Assembly: GCA_037447655.1 (NCBI GenBank)
Contig: JBBHKE010001966.1
Location: 99,747-163,746, forward strand
Length of the DNA stretch: 64,000 bases
From: Zygnema cylindricum
Taxonomy: Eukaryota > Streptophyta > Zygnematophyceae > Zygnematales > Zygnemataceae
Direction: 5' to 3'
A model generated the notes under the pieces. It was not told the origin of the DNA. It saw nothing but the letters and a program-made list of their open reading frames with translations, and made no database searches. Within the stretch, counting starts at the first letter, position 1, and each line of letters begins with the position of its first letter. Positions 49,881 to 59,930 of the stretch are shown here, in pieces. The position numbers and the translations under genes were made by a program.

Positions 49881-51110
49881 CTCACATACAGGAGAGAAAA
49901 GTCATCCACAGAGTAAAAATTCCACAAAATTTGATTATGATTTCATCTAATTTTGTAGGGTTTCAGCAAAAAAAAAAAAAAAATAGATGGAAATTCATAT
50001 AGATCCAAACAGCACCAAGAAACTTTGTACTACTTTTAAAACTGTGCTTCAAATGACTTGAGAATTTTACAGAAAAAAAAAAGGAAAAAGAAACAATAAC
50101 CAACCGCTGAGAGATCTGCTGAAAAAAGGACGTAAAAACAGCGAGCTGTCAACCGAATTCAAACAGACAGGAAAACCGACTTCACACACACAAGAAAATA
50201 TGCTGTGTATTATAACATGACAAAACCTGTGCAGTGAAGATGCAACTTGAAAGGAGTGTGCCATTAACAAGGATGCCATTAATGGCTACAGCCGAAATCT
50301 AAAGCCAGCAAAAAACTGAGAATGACTCATTGCTTGCAGAAAATGTTGAAGTCGAAAAAAAACTGAAGCAAGCAAAAAAGTTGAAGACAACAAAATGACT
50401 AAAGATGATTGATTGTTTTCAAATGACAGCAACAAGCTCAGGGAAAGGATACAATCATGCGATGCAATCAGCAAATTCCAGGACTGCTTTCAGAACAAAA
50501 AGGCAAAAATTCAGCCAGAAATTCCACAAAGAGATAAAATGAAGAGATTGTGAATGAATTCAGAAAAGTCAAAAAGTTAGCCTGACAAGAAAGCTTCACT
50601 GGATAGTCCACTAAATTAAAATTACTTCTCTCTCATGTAAAATGAGGAGGATTGATAGTTTACCTCCATTAAGTTGGTAAAGATCGCAAAAACGTTTCTT
50701 TTCTGAAAAGATTCAAAATTTCTGGAAAGCTAAAACTCCATTTTGAACAGCTTTCTTCCATAGACCTTGTGCCGGATACGACAAAAAGGGAGGTACATGT
50801 AACCTGTTTGAACTGTATAATAGGACCAGTCTTACAGGAAAGGAAGGGCTTCTGAAGAGACTGGATCCCCTGATGCAAAAAAATCAACTTGGCAAAAAAT
50901 ATAGGAAAGAAGGGGCTTAGGGCTTTCCTGAAAGGATAAGATTCAGATTTCGGGCTTGTCCATTTGGCCACTAATTGTAGACGTCGGAATCAATGGACGG
51001 ACAGGATACTTCTGGGTCAGCTAAACTAAATTGGAATATATGTACTTCCAAATTTAGTAATTTACCAGTTAAAGAAGAAAGTACAATTCCGTATCCTGTT
51101 GTGCATAGCA
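49881..51110. other. Intergenic, no supported gene
   Basis: AT-rich with a poly-A run at 49970-49982. Frames up to 100 codons without recognisable motifs. Confidence 0.5.
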
Positions 51111-51222
51111 CTACAGTACACAGTTGTATCGCTATTAGGGTTAATAATTTTTGGGAATTGCTAATCGCAGAGACAATTTTTCCTGCGCGCAGGGAGCTGT
51201 CAGAAATTGTACATTTGAAGTA

Positions 51223-51718
51223 CACCGCGCATCGTTATTAGTGTCAACAACTCTAATTTGGGTTCTTAAAATTTTGTTTTTTTTCCTCATATAGGATACA
51301 TGATTTTAACGTTTAATTAAGGTTCCGTACAAAATAGCATAAAGAATGAAAGTACAATAATATATAAATAATGTGGTGTACGTTCGATGTCAGACCGTAC
51401 ATAAATGTACCTTTTCAAGTGAAAATTTTACAAAAAATGAATTAAATTAGACGCACACGCATGGGAACGTGCGCTCAAAAACGGGATTAGTCGGACACGT
51501 AAATTAGTCTGACATGTACGGATATTTAAATTTCACGACGGCGTACGATTTCCAATATTTTGTACGGATACATATATTAATGTATATAATCGTACAGAAA
51601 ATATACCATTTTTGCAGTTCCAAATTAGCATTAACACCGAAATTACAATAAATCTTTTTTTTTCTAATTTTCAAATTCTTAATTTGCATCAATGACGGTA
51701 AATTTACTTCCACACTAT
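51223..51718. mobile_element. MITE family B, copy 1, right end lost
   Basis: Starts TA|CACCGCGCATCGTTATTAGT like copy 2 at 52484 and stays alignable with it to TTACTTCCACACTATC near 51718. The last 25-30 bp with the right terminus are missing and replaced by a second copy of the left flank (AGCTGTCAGAAATTGTACAT). Confidence 0.85.
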
Positions 51719-52483
51719 CTAATAGCTGTCAGAAATTGTACATTTGATGTACAGTTTCGTACAAGCTACGTACCTTTAAGTTCAGATTTGACGGTCAACC
51801 CGTCGAACAAATTTGACTGGCGAAATATTGTAACGGCGGTTAAAAAATTGTCGCGCTTGCGAACGTCGACCGTCATAAAAAAAAAACAATTCACACGGCC
51901 GGCGCAGGTTTACTGTAACAAAACTGCGGCAGCCACATATAAATAAAATGGCTGCGCGCAGGTAGTTCCTCACTTCACGTGAGCTCCACTATGAGAGCAC
52001 ACACCGACATTCGACTTAGCCGCAAAAATGGAATCTAATCGCGAACGGTTACACTGAACTTGGACACGAATTAAAGGACGACGTACACCATGTATAAACT
52101 CGCACGAAACAAACTTCGTACAAAATAAAAAAGCGTACCCGCGTATAAATATCGATGAAACTAAAATGACGTATAAATAACGATGTAGGAATGTTGATTC
52201 GTAAATAGTGTGGCTTAATAAATGTGAAGTACGTTTTCAATGTAGGAATGTTGATTCGTAAATAGTGTGGCTTCATTTGACGCGTCATTTTAGTTTCATC
52301 GATATTTATACGCGGGTACGCTTTTTTATTTTGTACGAAGTTTATTTCGCTTCGTGCGAGTTTATACATGTTGTACGTCGTCCTTTAATTTGTGTCCAAG
52401 TTCAGTGTAACGGTTCGCGATTAGATTCCATTTTTGCGGCTATAACTCAAATGTCGGTGGAGCTCACGTGAAGTGAGGAACTA

Positions 52484-53025
52484 CACCGCGAATCGTTATT
52501 AGTGTCAATGTCACTAATTTGGGTTCTTAAAATTTTGATTTTTTTCCTCAAATAGGATACATGATTTTAATTTTTCCTTGACGTTAATTAGGGTACCGTA
52601 CAAAATAGTGTAAAGAACGAAAGTACAATAAGATCTAAATAGTATGGTGTACGGTCGATGTCAGACCGTACACAAATGTACCTTTTCAAGTGAAAATTTT
52701 ACAAAAAATGAATTAAATCAGACGCGCACGCATAGGAGCGTGCGTTAAGAAAAACGGGATTAGTCTGACATGTAAATTAGTATGGCATGTACGGATATTT
52801 TAAATTTGTGACGCTGTACGCTTTCTAAATATTTTGTACGAATACATATATTAATGTATGTTGTCGTACGGCAAAAAATCCATTTTTACTGTTCCCAAAT
52901 TAGCATTAACGCCGAAATTAGAATACACCTTTTTTTTGAAAAAAATCAAATTCTTAATTAGCATCAAGTACGGTAAATTTTCTTAAACACTATTTAAACT
53001 TTGACACTAATAACGATTCGCGGTG
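52484..53025. mobile_element. MITE family B, copy 2, 542 bp, complete
   Basis: Perfect 25-bp inverted termini beginning CACCGCGAATCGTTATTAGT, flanked by TA on both sides (52482-52483, 53026-53027). The opposite arm of the surrounding palindrome shows the uninterrupted sequence GCGCAGGTAGTTCCTCAC at about 51955-51972, proving insertion at a TA dinucleotide. No coding capacity. Confidence 0.95.
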
Positions 53026-53311
53026 TACCTGCGCGCAGCCATTTTATTTATATGTGGCTGCCGCAGTTTTGTTACAGTAAACCTGCGCCGGCCGTGTGAA
53101 TTTTTTTTTTTTTATGACGGTCGACGTTCGCAAGCGCGACAATTTTTTAACCGCCGTTACAATATTTCGCCAGTCAAATTTGTTCGACGGGTTGACCGTC
53201 AAATCTGAACTTAAAGGAACGTAGCTTGTACGAAACTGTGCTTCAAATGAACAATTCTGACAACTACCTGCGCGTAGCAAAAATCGTCTCTGCGATTAGC
53301 GATTCCCATAA

Positions 53312-53507
53312 TTTTTTCACCACTTAAAACATATTTTCTCCGTACACACTTGTCCGATTTTCAAATGGAGACCGCCAATTAAAAGCTGAGAATCTTACCT
53401 TTCAATCGCAAACGTCATATCCATAATTTGACATGTGTGTACGGAGAAAAAATGTTTTAAGAGACGAAAAAAACATTAACATTAATAGTGATATACGACG
53501 AACTGTA
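53312..53507. mobile_element. MITE family A, copy 2 (inverse orientation)
   Basis: ACTTAAAACATATTTTCTCC at about 53322 faces ACGGAGAAAAAATGTTTTAA at about 53441; the internal part TTTCAATCGCAAACGTCA is the complement of the family's GACGGTTGCGATTGAAAG. It abuts the right arm of the palindrome, and a terminal fragment of the same family (TATCGCTATTAGGGTTAATA) sits at the outer end of the left arm. Confidence 0.85.
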
Positions 53508-53509
53508 CG

Positions 53510-54880
53510 GCATTGTATCACACGGACCGCTAACAACTAAGAAATGCATCGGGACTGTTAACCCGATAACGATGGTGCAATGGACCAACCGTCTGGGCTG
53601 GGTACAGAGGAGGGGAAAAAAAACATTAAAAGACTACAAGAGAATAGAAAATGCCCTAAGTCTAAGAGAACAAACAAACAAACTAATGAAAATTAACACA
53701 AGTAGATACATGATTCATTAGTGGAAATGACTACCCCAAAGAGAAAAAAACTACACTAGTTGACTACCAACAACCTTGACAAGCTAAGGCCCACAACTTC
53801 GTAAGTAGTAAATGCGGATCACATCCCCTGGTGAAAGATACGGAGGGCCCCGCTCGTCATCCCCAAGGTGCTTCGTCGAAAGAGAGTTGCGGCCAAAGCT
53901 CGACAAAGGGCAACTGATACACATGGAGGATAAGAAGCAACTAGAAGGCTCGGTGGAAGAATCCACAAACTTTTCCACAAAATGTCTTTCGCACACAGTT
54001 GTGAAGAGAGTAGTCACATGACTTTTCCAACTATCTATATATCTTCATCTAAAACGGGAAGACTGTTGTCCTAAGCCGCGATGAGCTGAAACTTTCATGA
54101 AAGTTTTTGAGTCTCGAGCTACTATGTCACATAAGACGAAACATGTGTCCCAATGGGATTTATGAGGATCATATCACGAAGAATCTCCCTAAACCCGGGG
54201 GGCGTGGTTTTGGGCGTTAGGGTGCAGTAGTCCAAGAGTTGAAGGAAAGGTTCATCAAGTAGGAGTAGACCTTCCACTTTATAGACGATCTTCGTTAACA
54301 TAAGGGCGCCATACAAAATGAAACTAAAGGTATTGATATGCGCCACTAAAGATACCAAAATATGTAATGGGTATAATTTTGGCCAAGGGAATCAAACTTA
54401 CCTCTCTCCTCTCCTCTCCTCTCCCTTCTCTCTTTTCCCAATTCCTCTCTTTCAAGTTTTGACAATATGACTCCAAGCCAATTTGTTTCTTGTGGTAATT
54501 TTGATTATATAGAATGATTATTCTCTCGTCAAGAAGTTGTTTTATTGATGTTTTACAATGTTTAACCTATACAGCCACCGTAAAACTAAAAACTTTTTAA
54601 GGGAGTTGGGCTACTATGGTATTCATACTCAATTCACGTGGACGACATTGCTATTTTGGCTCACCTGGTGTCTTAAGAACCCCGTGTTTGTTGGCATGCA
54701 ACATTCCATTTCAACGTGGCCGCTCAAGATGCAACGACCTCGAAGAAACGAGTTAACACACACCAAGACTAAGTGTTATCTTCATACCATTCATTTTAGA
54801 GATCTTTTTTAGAATTGTCTTTCGTGAACTTCTTATAAGATGGCACTAGATGATCTTTTGAAGTTATAGGACCCCGTAGC
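53510..54880. other. Intergenic, possible relic coding sequence
   Basis: A minus-strand frame at 54358-54122 (LLLLDEPFLQLLDYCTLTPK; PPGFREILRDMILINPIG) and another at 54017-53784 have protein-like composition but no family I recognise. 54402-54440 is CT-rich. Possibly remnants of the element also represented at 54885-55070. Confidence 0.35.
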
Positions 54881-54884
54881 CCTC

Positions 54885-55070
54885 CCCTACTTCTCATGGT
54901 AGTTTTCTACCACCAAAGTATTAATATGCCAAAGCTTCGAGCATTATTTGACAGTACGCGTTGGCGTATGAAGGAAGTGGACTTTGAGAATAAACTCCCT
55001 ACGGCATTTGCAAACGTGACCGTTAGTGTGGCACAATCTTGACCTCTGGGCAGAGAACCCCCTTGAATCT
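54885..55070 (+). repeat. Dispersed repeat R2, copy 2
   Basis: Matches the reverse complement of 23640-23930 (CTTCTCATGGTAGTTTTCTA; GTGGACTTTGAGAATAAAC). Confidence 0.6.
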
Positions 55071-55419
55071 ACTTTTTTGTCTTTTTTTATATTACACTAC
55101 AGTGGTTAGAACTAGTTTTGTATTTGTTTTTTTTTTTTTTTCAGGTTAACGATTTCAGTGTTTTTTATCGTTTGTTTTGTTTTTAGTCCTTAGATCTCTT
55201 CATCTGTAGCCTCTAGTAAATGTCAAGAATTTTACATTTCAATCAGGATTTGTAATTTGATGGTTTAACCACCTCGTTTTTTTTAACTTCTATTTTTATC
55301 TAAATAAAACAGTACAATCCCATTTTTAACCTTTTGTTATAAATAAAAGATTATTGCAAAACTTCTCATAACATATGACTAAAATTATTATGTAGTTCAA
55401 TACACTAGGTGTTGTTTTT

Positions 55420-56345
55420 CCTGTAAAAGAGTTATTAGTGTAAATAATGAACAAGAACATACAATACTAGTGTCCATCAACAATACTAGTAGGAAAAAAA
55501 GATACAACATAAGTTGAGGAAATTGAAAAGACAAATCTATATAGACTAAATGGTGTAAGAATTGATCAAACACCCTTTCAAACATCATCGAATTGGTGGG
55601 CAATTCTATGTAAAACACAATTGATAATTTTTTTCATAAAATTTGGTATATCTAATTATTTTGAGAGTACGCACCAAACACAAAATAATAAGAAAAAAAA
55701 GAATATAAGAGGAAAAATTTTAAATATGGAAAAATATGACTAGACCCAAAACAACAAAAATGGAAGAAATTTCAAACATCAAATTGCATTTATGATCCAC
55801 ACTAACGAAAGGAGTATTACTTGTATACTTTTATCAATTGCAAAGAAAAAAAACTAACTTGAATTAAAAAATGAGAAAGACCACGTAATTTTATCGTTAA
55901 GGTTTCTTGACAAAAATATGTTAAACTAAAATATGTTTTTGTTTCTATTTTTTTTTTGAAGTGACGCACCCAAAAAATATTTACAAATTTGATTTAAACC
56001 CTGATTTTGAAAGTATATACCCCATTTTACAAAACGACAAAAAATCCAAATACAACATTTAAAAAACTACTTAAATTTTGCTTTATTATTCGGCGGTCCG
56101 TTTTGGGAAAAACCTACTTTCTCACCCTAAAAAAAACAGCAACGACAAAAAAAAACACTAAAGACTAACTCACATAATTATTTTTTCACGGTGTTCATGT
56201 TGGGAAATAAAGAAAAAAAGAAAAAAGAAAAAGAAAAGAAAGAGAGAAAGAAAGAAGGGAAAAGAAAAAAGTGTCACGATGGATACACAAAAAAGAATTG
56301 CACGAGAGAGGGGGAGAGAGAGGGGGAGAGAGGGAGAGAAAATAA
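55420..56345 (-). repeat. Dispersed repeat R1, inverted copy
   Basis: The reverse complement shows, in order, a CT tract, GTATCCATCGTGACACTTTT, TCTTTAGTGTTTTTTTTTG, TTTTGGGTCTAGTCAT, CAATTCGATGATGTTTG and GATGGACACTAGTATTG, all with counterparts at 21925-23045. It begins directly at the donor of the exon at 56347-56527. Confidence 0.75.
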
Positions 56346-56346
56346 C

Positions 56347-57516
56347 CTGACAGAAACGAATGCCATTTCTGCTTGAGATCTCCCGCAACATGTCTTCTCC
56401 TTATAAACTCTACAATAGGTGAGATCATCTTTTACGGTTTTGGGAACTTTTCGCGGTGGTTTTCCCTCAAGTTCGAAAGGAGGAAACCGACCACCTTGCG
56501 AAATACAAACCCCTTTTTTCAAAGGTTCTAACATAAAAGAATAAAGGAAGAAAAAGGTTTTGTCTTCATTAGGTTTTCTCTTGAAGGATTTTCTTTCAAG
56601 TTTTCTAGGGTTTTTTTTTTATATTGAATGGCTTTTTTAAACCTCCAAATGTCTTTTTCCGGAGATTTTGACAAAAAGAAAAAGAAAAGAAATTGAAAAA
56701 AAGGGAATTTTGGGAGGTTTTTCTTTATGTCTTCTTTTTCAGGGGTTTTTATTAGGGTTTGAAATAGATTTTTTTTCAGGTTTTTTTTTCAGAGTTATGT
56801 TATTGGAGCTTTTTTCAGGGTGTTTGCAAGGGACGGTTTTTGTTTTTAGGTTCTTTTAGGTTTTTTTGGGGGGGAGGGAAGGGGGGTGTATAGTTGAATT
56901 TTAAAGATTTTGTTAAGTTATAGATCTTAAGTTTGTAACAAAAAAATCAATTTAAAGTTCTCACGTTGCAAATGGAAAAAAGAACAATGAAAGGAAATAG
57001 TTTATTTTGAAAAGTTTATTTTAGGTTTTCTTTAGAGTTACTTTTTATATTAAATTAAACTTAAAGTTTACACCACAAATTTCATTTTATAATTCTAAAA
57101 TTCTCATTTTTCCCATGAGGACTTTTCATACTTTCCATTCATGCTTTTTAAGGGTTAAACGGGGTTTTTACATGGTATTTCTAAAGTTTTTAGGGTTTTC
57201 AAAGTTTTTCAGCATTTTCAAGGATTTTTCAGGATTTCCTTCAGCTACTACTATTCGGTTTAACAATGTGCTTTGCACGAAATTGGGTCTCAAATCAAAA
57301 ATGAGAATGTCAAATTAGTAATGTCCAGTAAGTAGTATGGTCCAAAAAGATAACGAAATCAAAATCAGTCTTGTCCAAAGCAACTATATAATTACACTCG
57401 GAATGATTCAAAAAGACTACAAAATTAGTGTAGTCCAAAATGGCCCGTTGGAATATGTTTTTCCAATCCACAATAATTAATGAAAATAGAAAAGAAGATT
57501 ACATGAATGTGTTTCA

Positions 57517-57589
<73 letters not shown>

Positions 57590-57716
57590 TATATATATAT
57601 ATACATATATATACATATATACACAATATCAGATACATAGTAAAATATAAATACATAATATATACAAAAATAATATAAATATATATGCATATATAAAATA
57701 TATATCTATATATTTA

Positions 57717-57747
<31 letters not shown>

Positions 57748-58188
57748 ATATTGATACATATATACTTGTGCTATGTATGTACATGTGTATATGTACATAC
57801 CCTAAAAAACATATGTAGACATATGTACATAAAAAATCAAGATACATTTACTGCATTCTTTTTATTTATATATTATGTATCATAACACTTTTGCTAATGC
57901 CAAAACATTAACACCAGAAAAAGTGCAGATCAAAAAATGTACAAAGTGAAGAGCACATTGATCCACACTATTTCTTATGCCTACTTCTTTGGCTTTCAGG
58001 AATGATTAGCTAAAATATGTTTAGTTGGGACGGAAGGAGAGAGGAAGGGAGAGGGAGAGGAGGGAGAGAGAGAGAGAGCGAGAGAGGGAGAGAGAAGCAA
58101 ACTCACTTGCCGACGACGTCTGATTACCAGCTCCCCAGACGATTGCCACGTGACAAAGGAAAAGCCAGGCAATGACACGTGTCGCCAT
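56347..58188 (-). CDS. Secreted Cys-rich protein, folate-receptor-like, first two exons
   Basis: Exon 1 (58188-58107) encodes MATRVIAWLFLCHVAIVWGA then GNQTSSA: a classic signal peptide with a hydrophobic core, a likely cleavage after WGA and an N-glycosylation site NQT. Donor CAA|GTGAGT. Exon 2 (56527-56347) joins in phase (acceptor TTATGTTAG) and encodes KPLKKGVCISQGGRFPPFEL, then DDLTYCRVYKEKTCCGRSQA and MAFVSVR, with donor CAG|GTTATT. The VC.SQG.RFPPF...K.L..CR....KTCC pattern is that of a plant family annotated as folate-receptor-like; I assign this from memory of the pattern. Expected further Cys-rich exons were not found at lower coordinates, so the gene is incomplete here. The start is in a good context and its splicing phase matches, which supports it. 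Confidence 0.72.
57518..57745. repeat. (GT)n then (TA)n microsatellites
   Basis: About 31 GT units at 57518-57580, followed by TA/CATA-rich sequence to 57745. It lies within the intron of the folate-receptor-like gene. Confidence 0.97.
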
Positions 58189-58324
58189 TCTAGGCACGTG
58201 TGACGAAAATAGATCAATAGACCTGCTGTTTGAAAAGATTCATCAAAGTCTAGACGGAGCTCTCGAGTTACGAATCGTGATGCCAGATTCGTACGGTCGA
58301 ATTACATATTGTACAGCAGATGTA

Positions 58325-58541
58325 CACCATTTATCGCTATTAGTGTTGATGTTTTTTTCGTCTCTTAAAACAACTTTTCTCCGTACACACATGTCGAATT
58401 GTGGATCTGACGGTTGCGATTGAAAGGCAAGATTATCAGCTTCCGATTGGTGGTCTCAAATTTAAAATCGGACAAGTGTATACGGAGAAAAGATATTTTA
58501 AGTGGCGAAAAAATGATCAGCGCTAATAGTTATACACGGTG
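58325..58541. mobile_element. MITE family A, copy 3, 217 bp, complete
   Basis: Termini CACCATTTATCGCTATTAGT and the complement of CACCGTGTATAACTATTAGC, flanked by TA (58323-58324, 58542-58543). The inner arms ACTTTTCTCCGTACACAC and GTGTATACGGAGAAAAGATA add to the inverted structure. No coding capacity. Confidence 0.9.
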
Positions 58542-58826
58542 TACTATTGTAATGCACTGTTACTGTGCCCTTGATGCACTTTTCGCCCTGGTCAATTCAA
58601 TACGGTATAGTACTGTATAGTACAGCACTGTACTCTATAGTACAGGAGAATCTCAGCAAGGTGCAATTCTATTGGATCCCATTTCGCCGGAAAAAAGTAA
58701 AGTTTTTCAATGTTCCTCAATTTTCCATTTTTTCTCGAGGAAGGGGGGCCCGATTTCAACGAAAGTCAACGTTTTCGACCAAAAAGAATGCTTCAGCTTG
58801 CTGTCGTATTCTGTTTCTGTATGGTT

Positions 58827-59053
58827 CACCGTGAATCAGTACTAGTGTTGATGTTTTTTTTGCCACTTAAAACATCTTTTCCCCGTACACACCTGTCCGA
58901 TTTTCAATTCGAGACAAACAAACGGAAGTTGGGAATCTTAAATTTCAATCTCAACCGTCAGATCCTTAATTTGACAAGTATGTACGGAGAAAATATGTTT
59001 TAACTTTTAAGTGGCAAAAACAATTATTAACACTAATAGCGAGTACAGTACAG
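58827..59053. mobile_element. MITE family A, copy 4
   Basis: Starts CACCGTGAATCAGTACTAGT and contains the family arms GCCACTTAAAACATCTTTTC and TACGGAGAAAATATGTTTTA. The right terminus is diverged and runs into the next element. Confidence 0.82.
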
Positions 59054-59055
59054 TA

Positions 59056-59616
59056 CACCGCCAATCGCTATTAGCGTAGAAGTTTCTTTAGCGTACATGA
59101 ATAATTACCGTGGTTTACGCTAATTAAGAATTTGAAAATTTTGAAAAAAAACATACATTCTAATGGTTTAATAATTTTATTTTGGGTCTTTGAAAAAAAT
59201 AAATGTCGGTCGCAAACATGCTTACACTAATATAGGTAATCGTACAAAATCTGACAGATCATACACAAATCGTACGTTCACACAGTCGAAACGTGGTTGC
59301 TGGACTAATATGTGCGAACGTGATATTTGACAGCCCGATTATATCCCCTTTTTAGAGCGCACATTCTCATGCGTCCGCGGTTAATAAAACTAATTAATTA
59401 TACTTTGTCACTGAAAAAGGTACAATTTTGTACGGTCGGACACTGTCCATACACCACACTAATTAAATTATGACGTACTTCCGTTTTGTACGGTACTAAA
59501 AAGTTAACCCTAAATAGAGTAAAGAAAAAAATAGAATGAACTACACTAATGGAGAATAAAAAAAAAAAAAAGCGGGACGGAATTAGCGTACACTACGCTA
59601 ATAGCGATTGGCGGTG
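59056..59616. mobile_element. MITE family C, 561 bp, complete
   Basis: A perfect 23-bp inverted terminus beginning CACCGCCAATCGCTATTAGC at both ends, flanked by TA (59054-59055, 59617-59618). The internal sequence differs from families A and B apart from short GTACGTT/ATTTTGTACGG motifs. No coding capacity. Confidence 0.95.
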
Positions 59617-59930
59617 TACTGTAGAGCTTCCTTCACAGGTACGAATCTTCCGCACGCGTGAACGTTTATTAATTCGATACATGTGATACATCCCATATTA
59701 TTGATTATCCTAACAGATAAGGTTTCCACTTTCCACTTTCATTTGTTTTTGGCTTTTTGCAATTTGCATGTGGTGTACGGACAATGCAGTCCACTGTTAC
59801 GGAGGTACAAACGTACAATACCGTACTATGGGAGTATTGAGTATGCTTCTGTTCTTTCTTTTAGTTGGACCCTCAACCCTCTCTCTCTCTCATTCTCTCT
59901 TTCCCTCCCTCTTCTCTTTCTTCCTCAGCC

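Larger units (their letters stand above)
51117..53507. mobile_element. Large imperfect palindrome (foldback-type element) with nested MITEs
   Basis: Left-arm pieces 51139-51222 and 51722-52170 pair with right-arm pieces 52265-52481 and 53028-53310. Matching landmarks are CGGCCGGCGCAGGTTTACTG at 51898-51917 with its complement at about 53072-53092, and AAAAAAGCGTACCCGCGT at about 52128 with its complement near 52311. The centre (52170-52265) has two direct copies of TGTAGGAATGTTGATTCGTA. Each arm has a MITE inserted at a different place. There is no coding gene; apparent frames mirror each other. Confidence 0.9.

Noticed and set aside
51692-53280. Matching frames VNLLPHYL.../MYLRAAILFICGCRSF... 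on opposite strands that could be taken for a duplicated gene.
   Set aside because: They are the two arms of one palindrome, and the similarity is at the DNA level with no codon bias.
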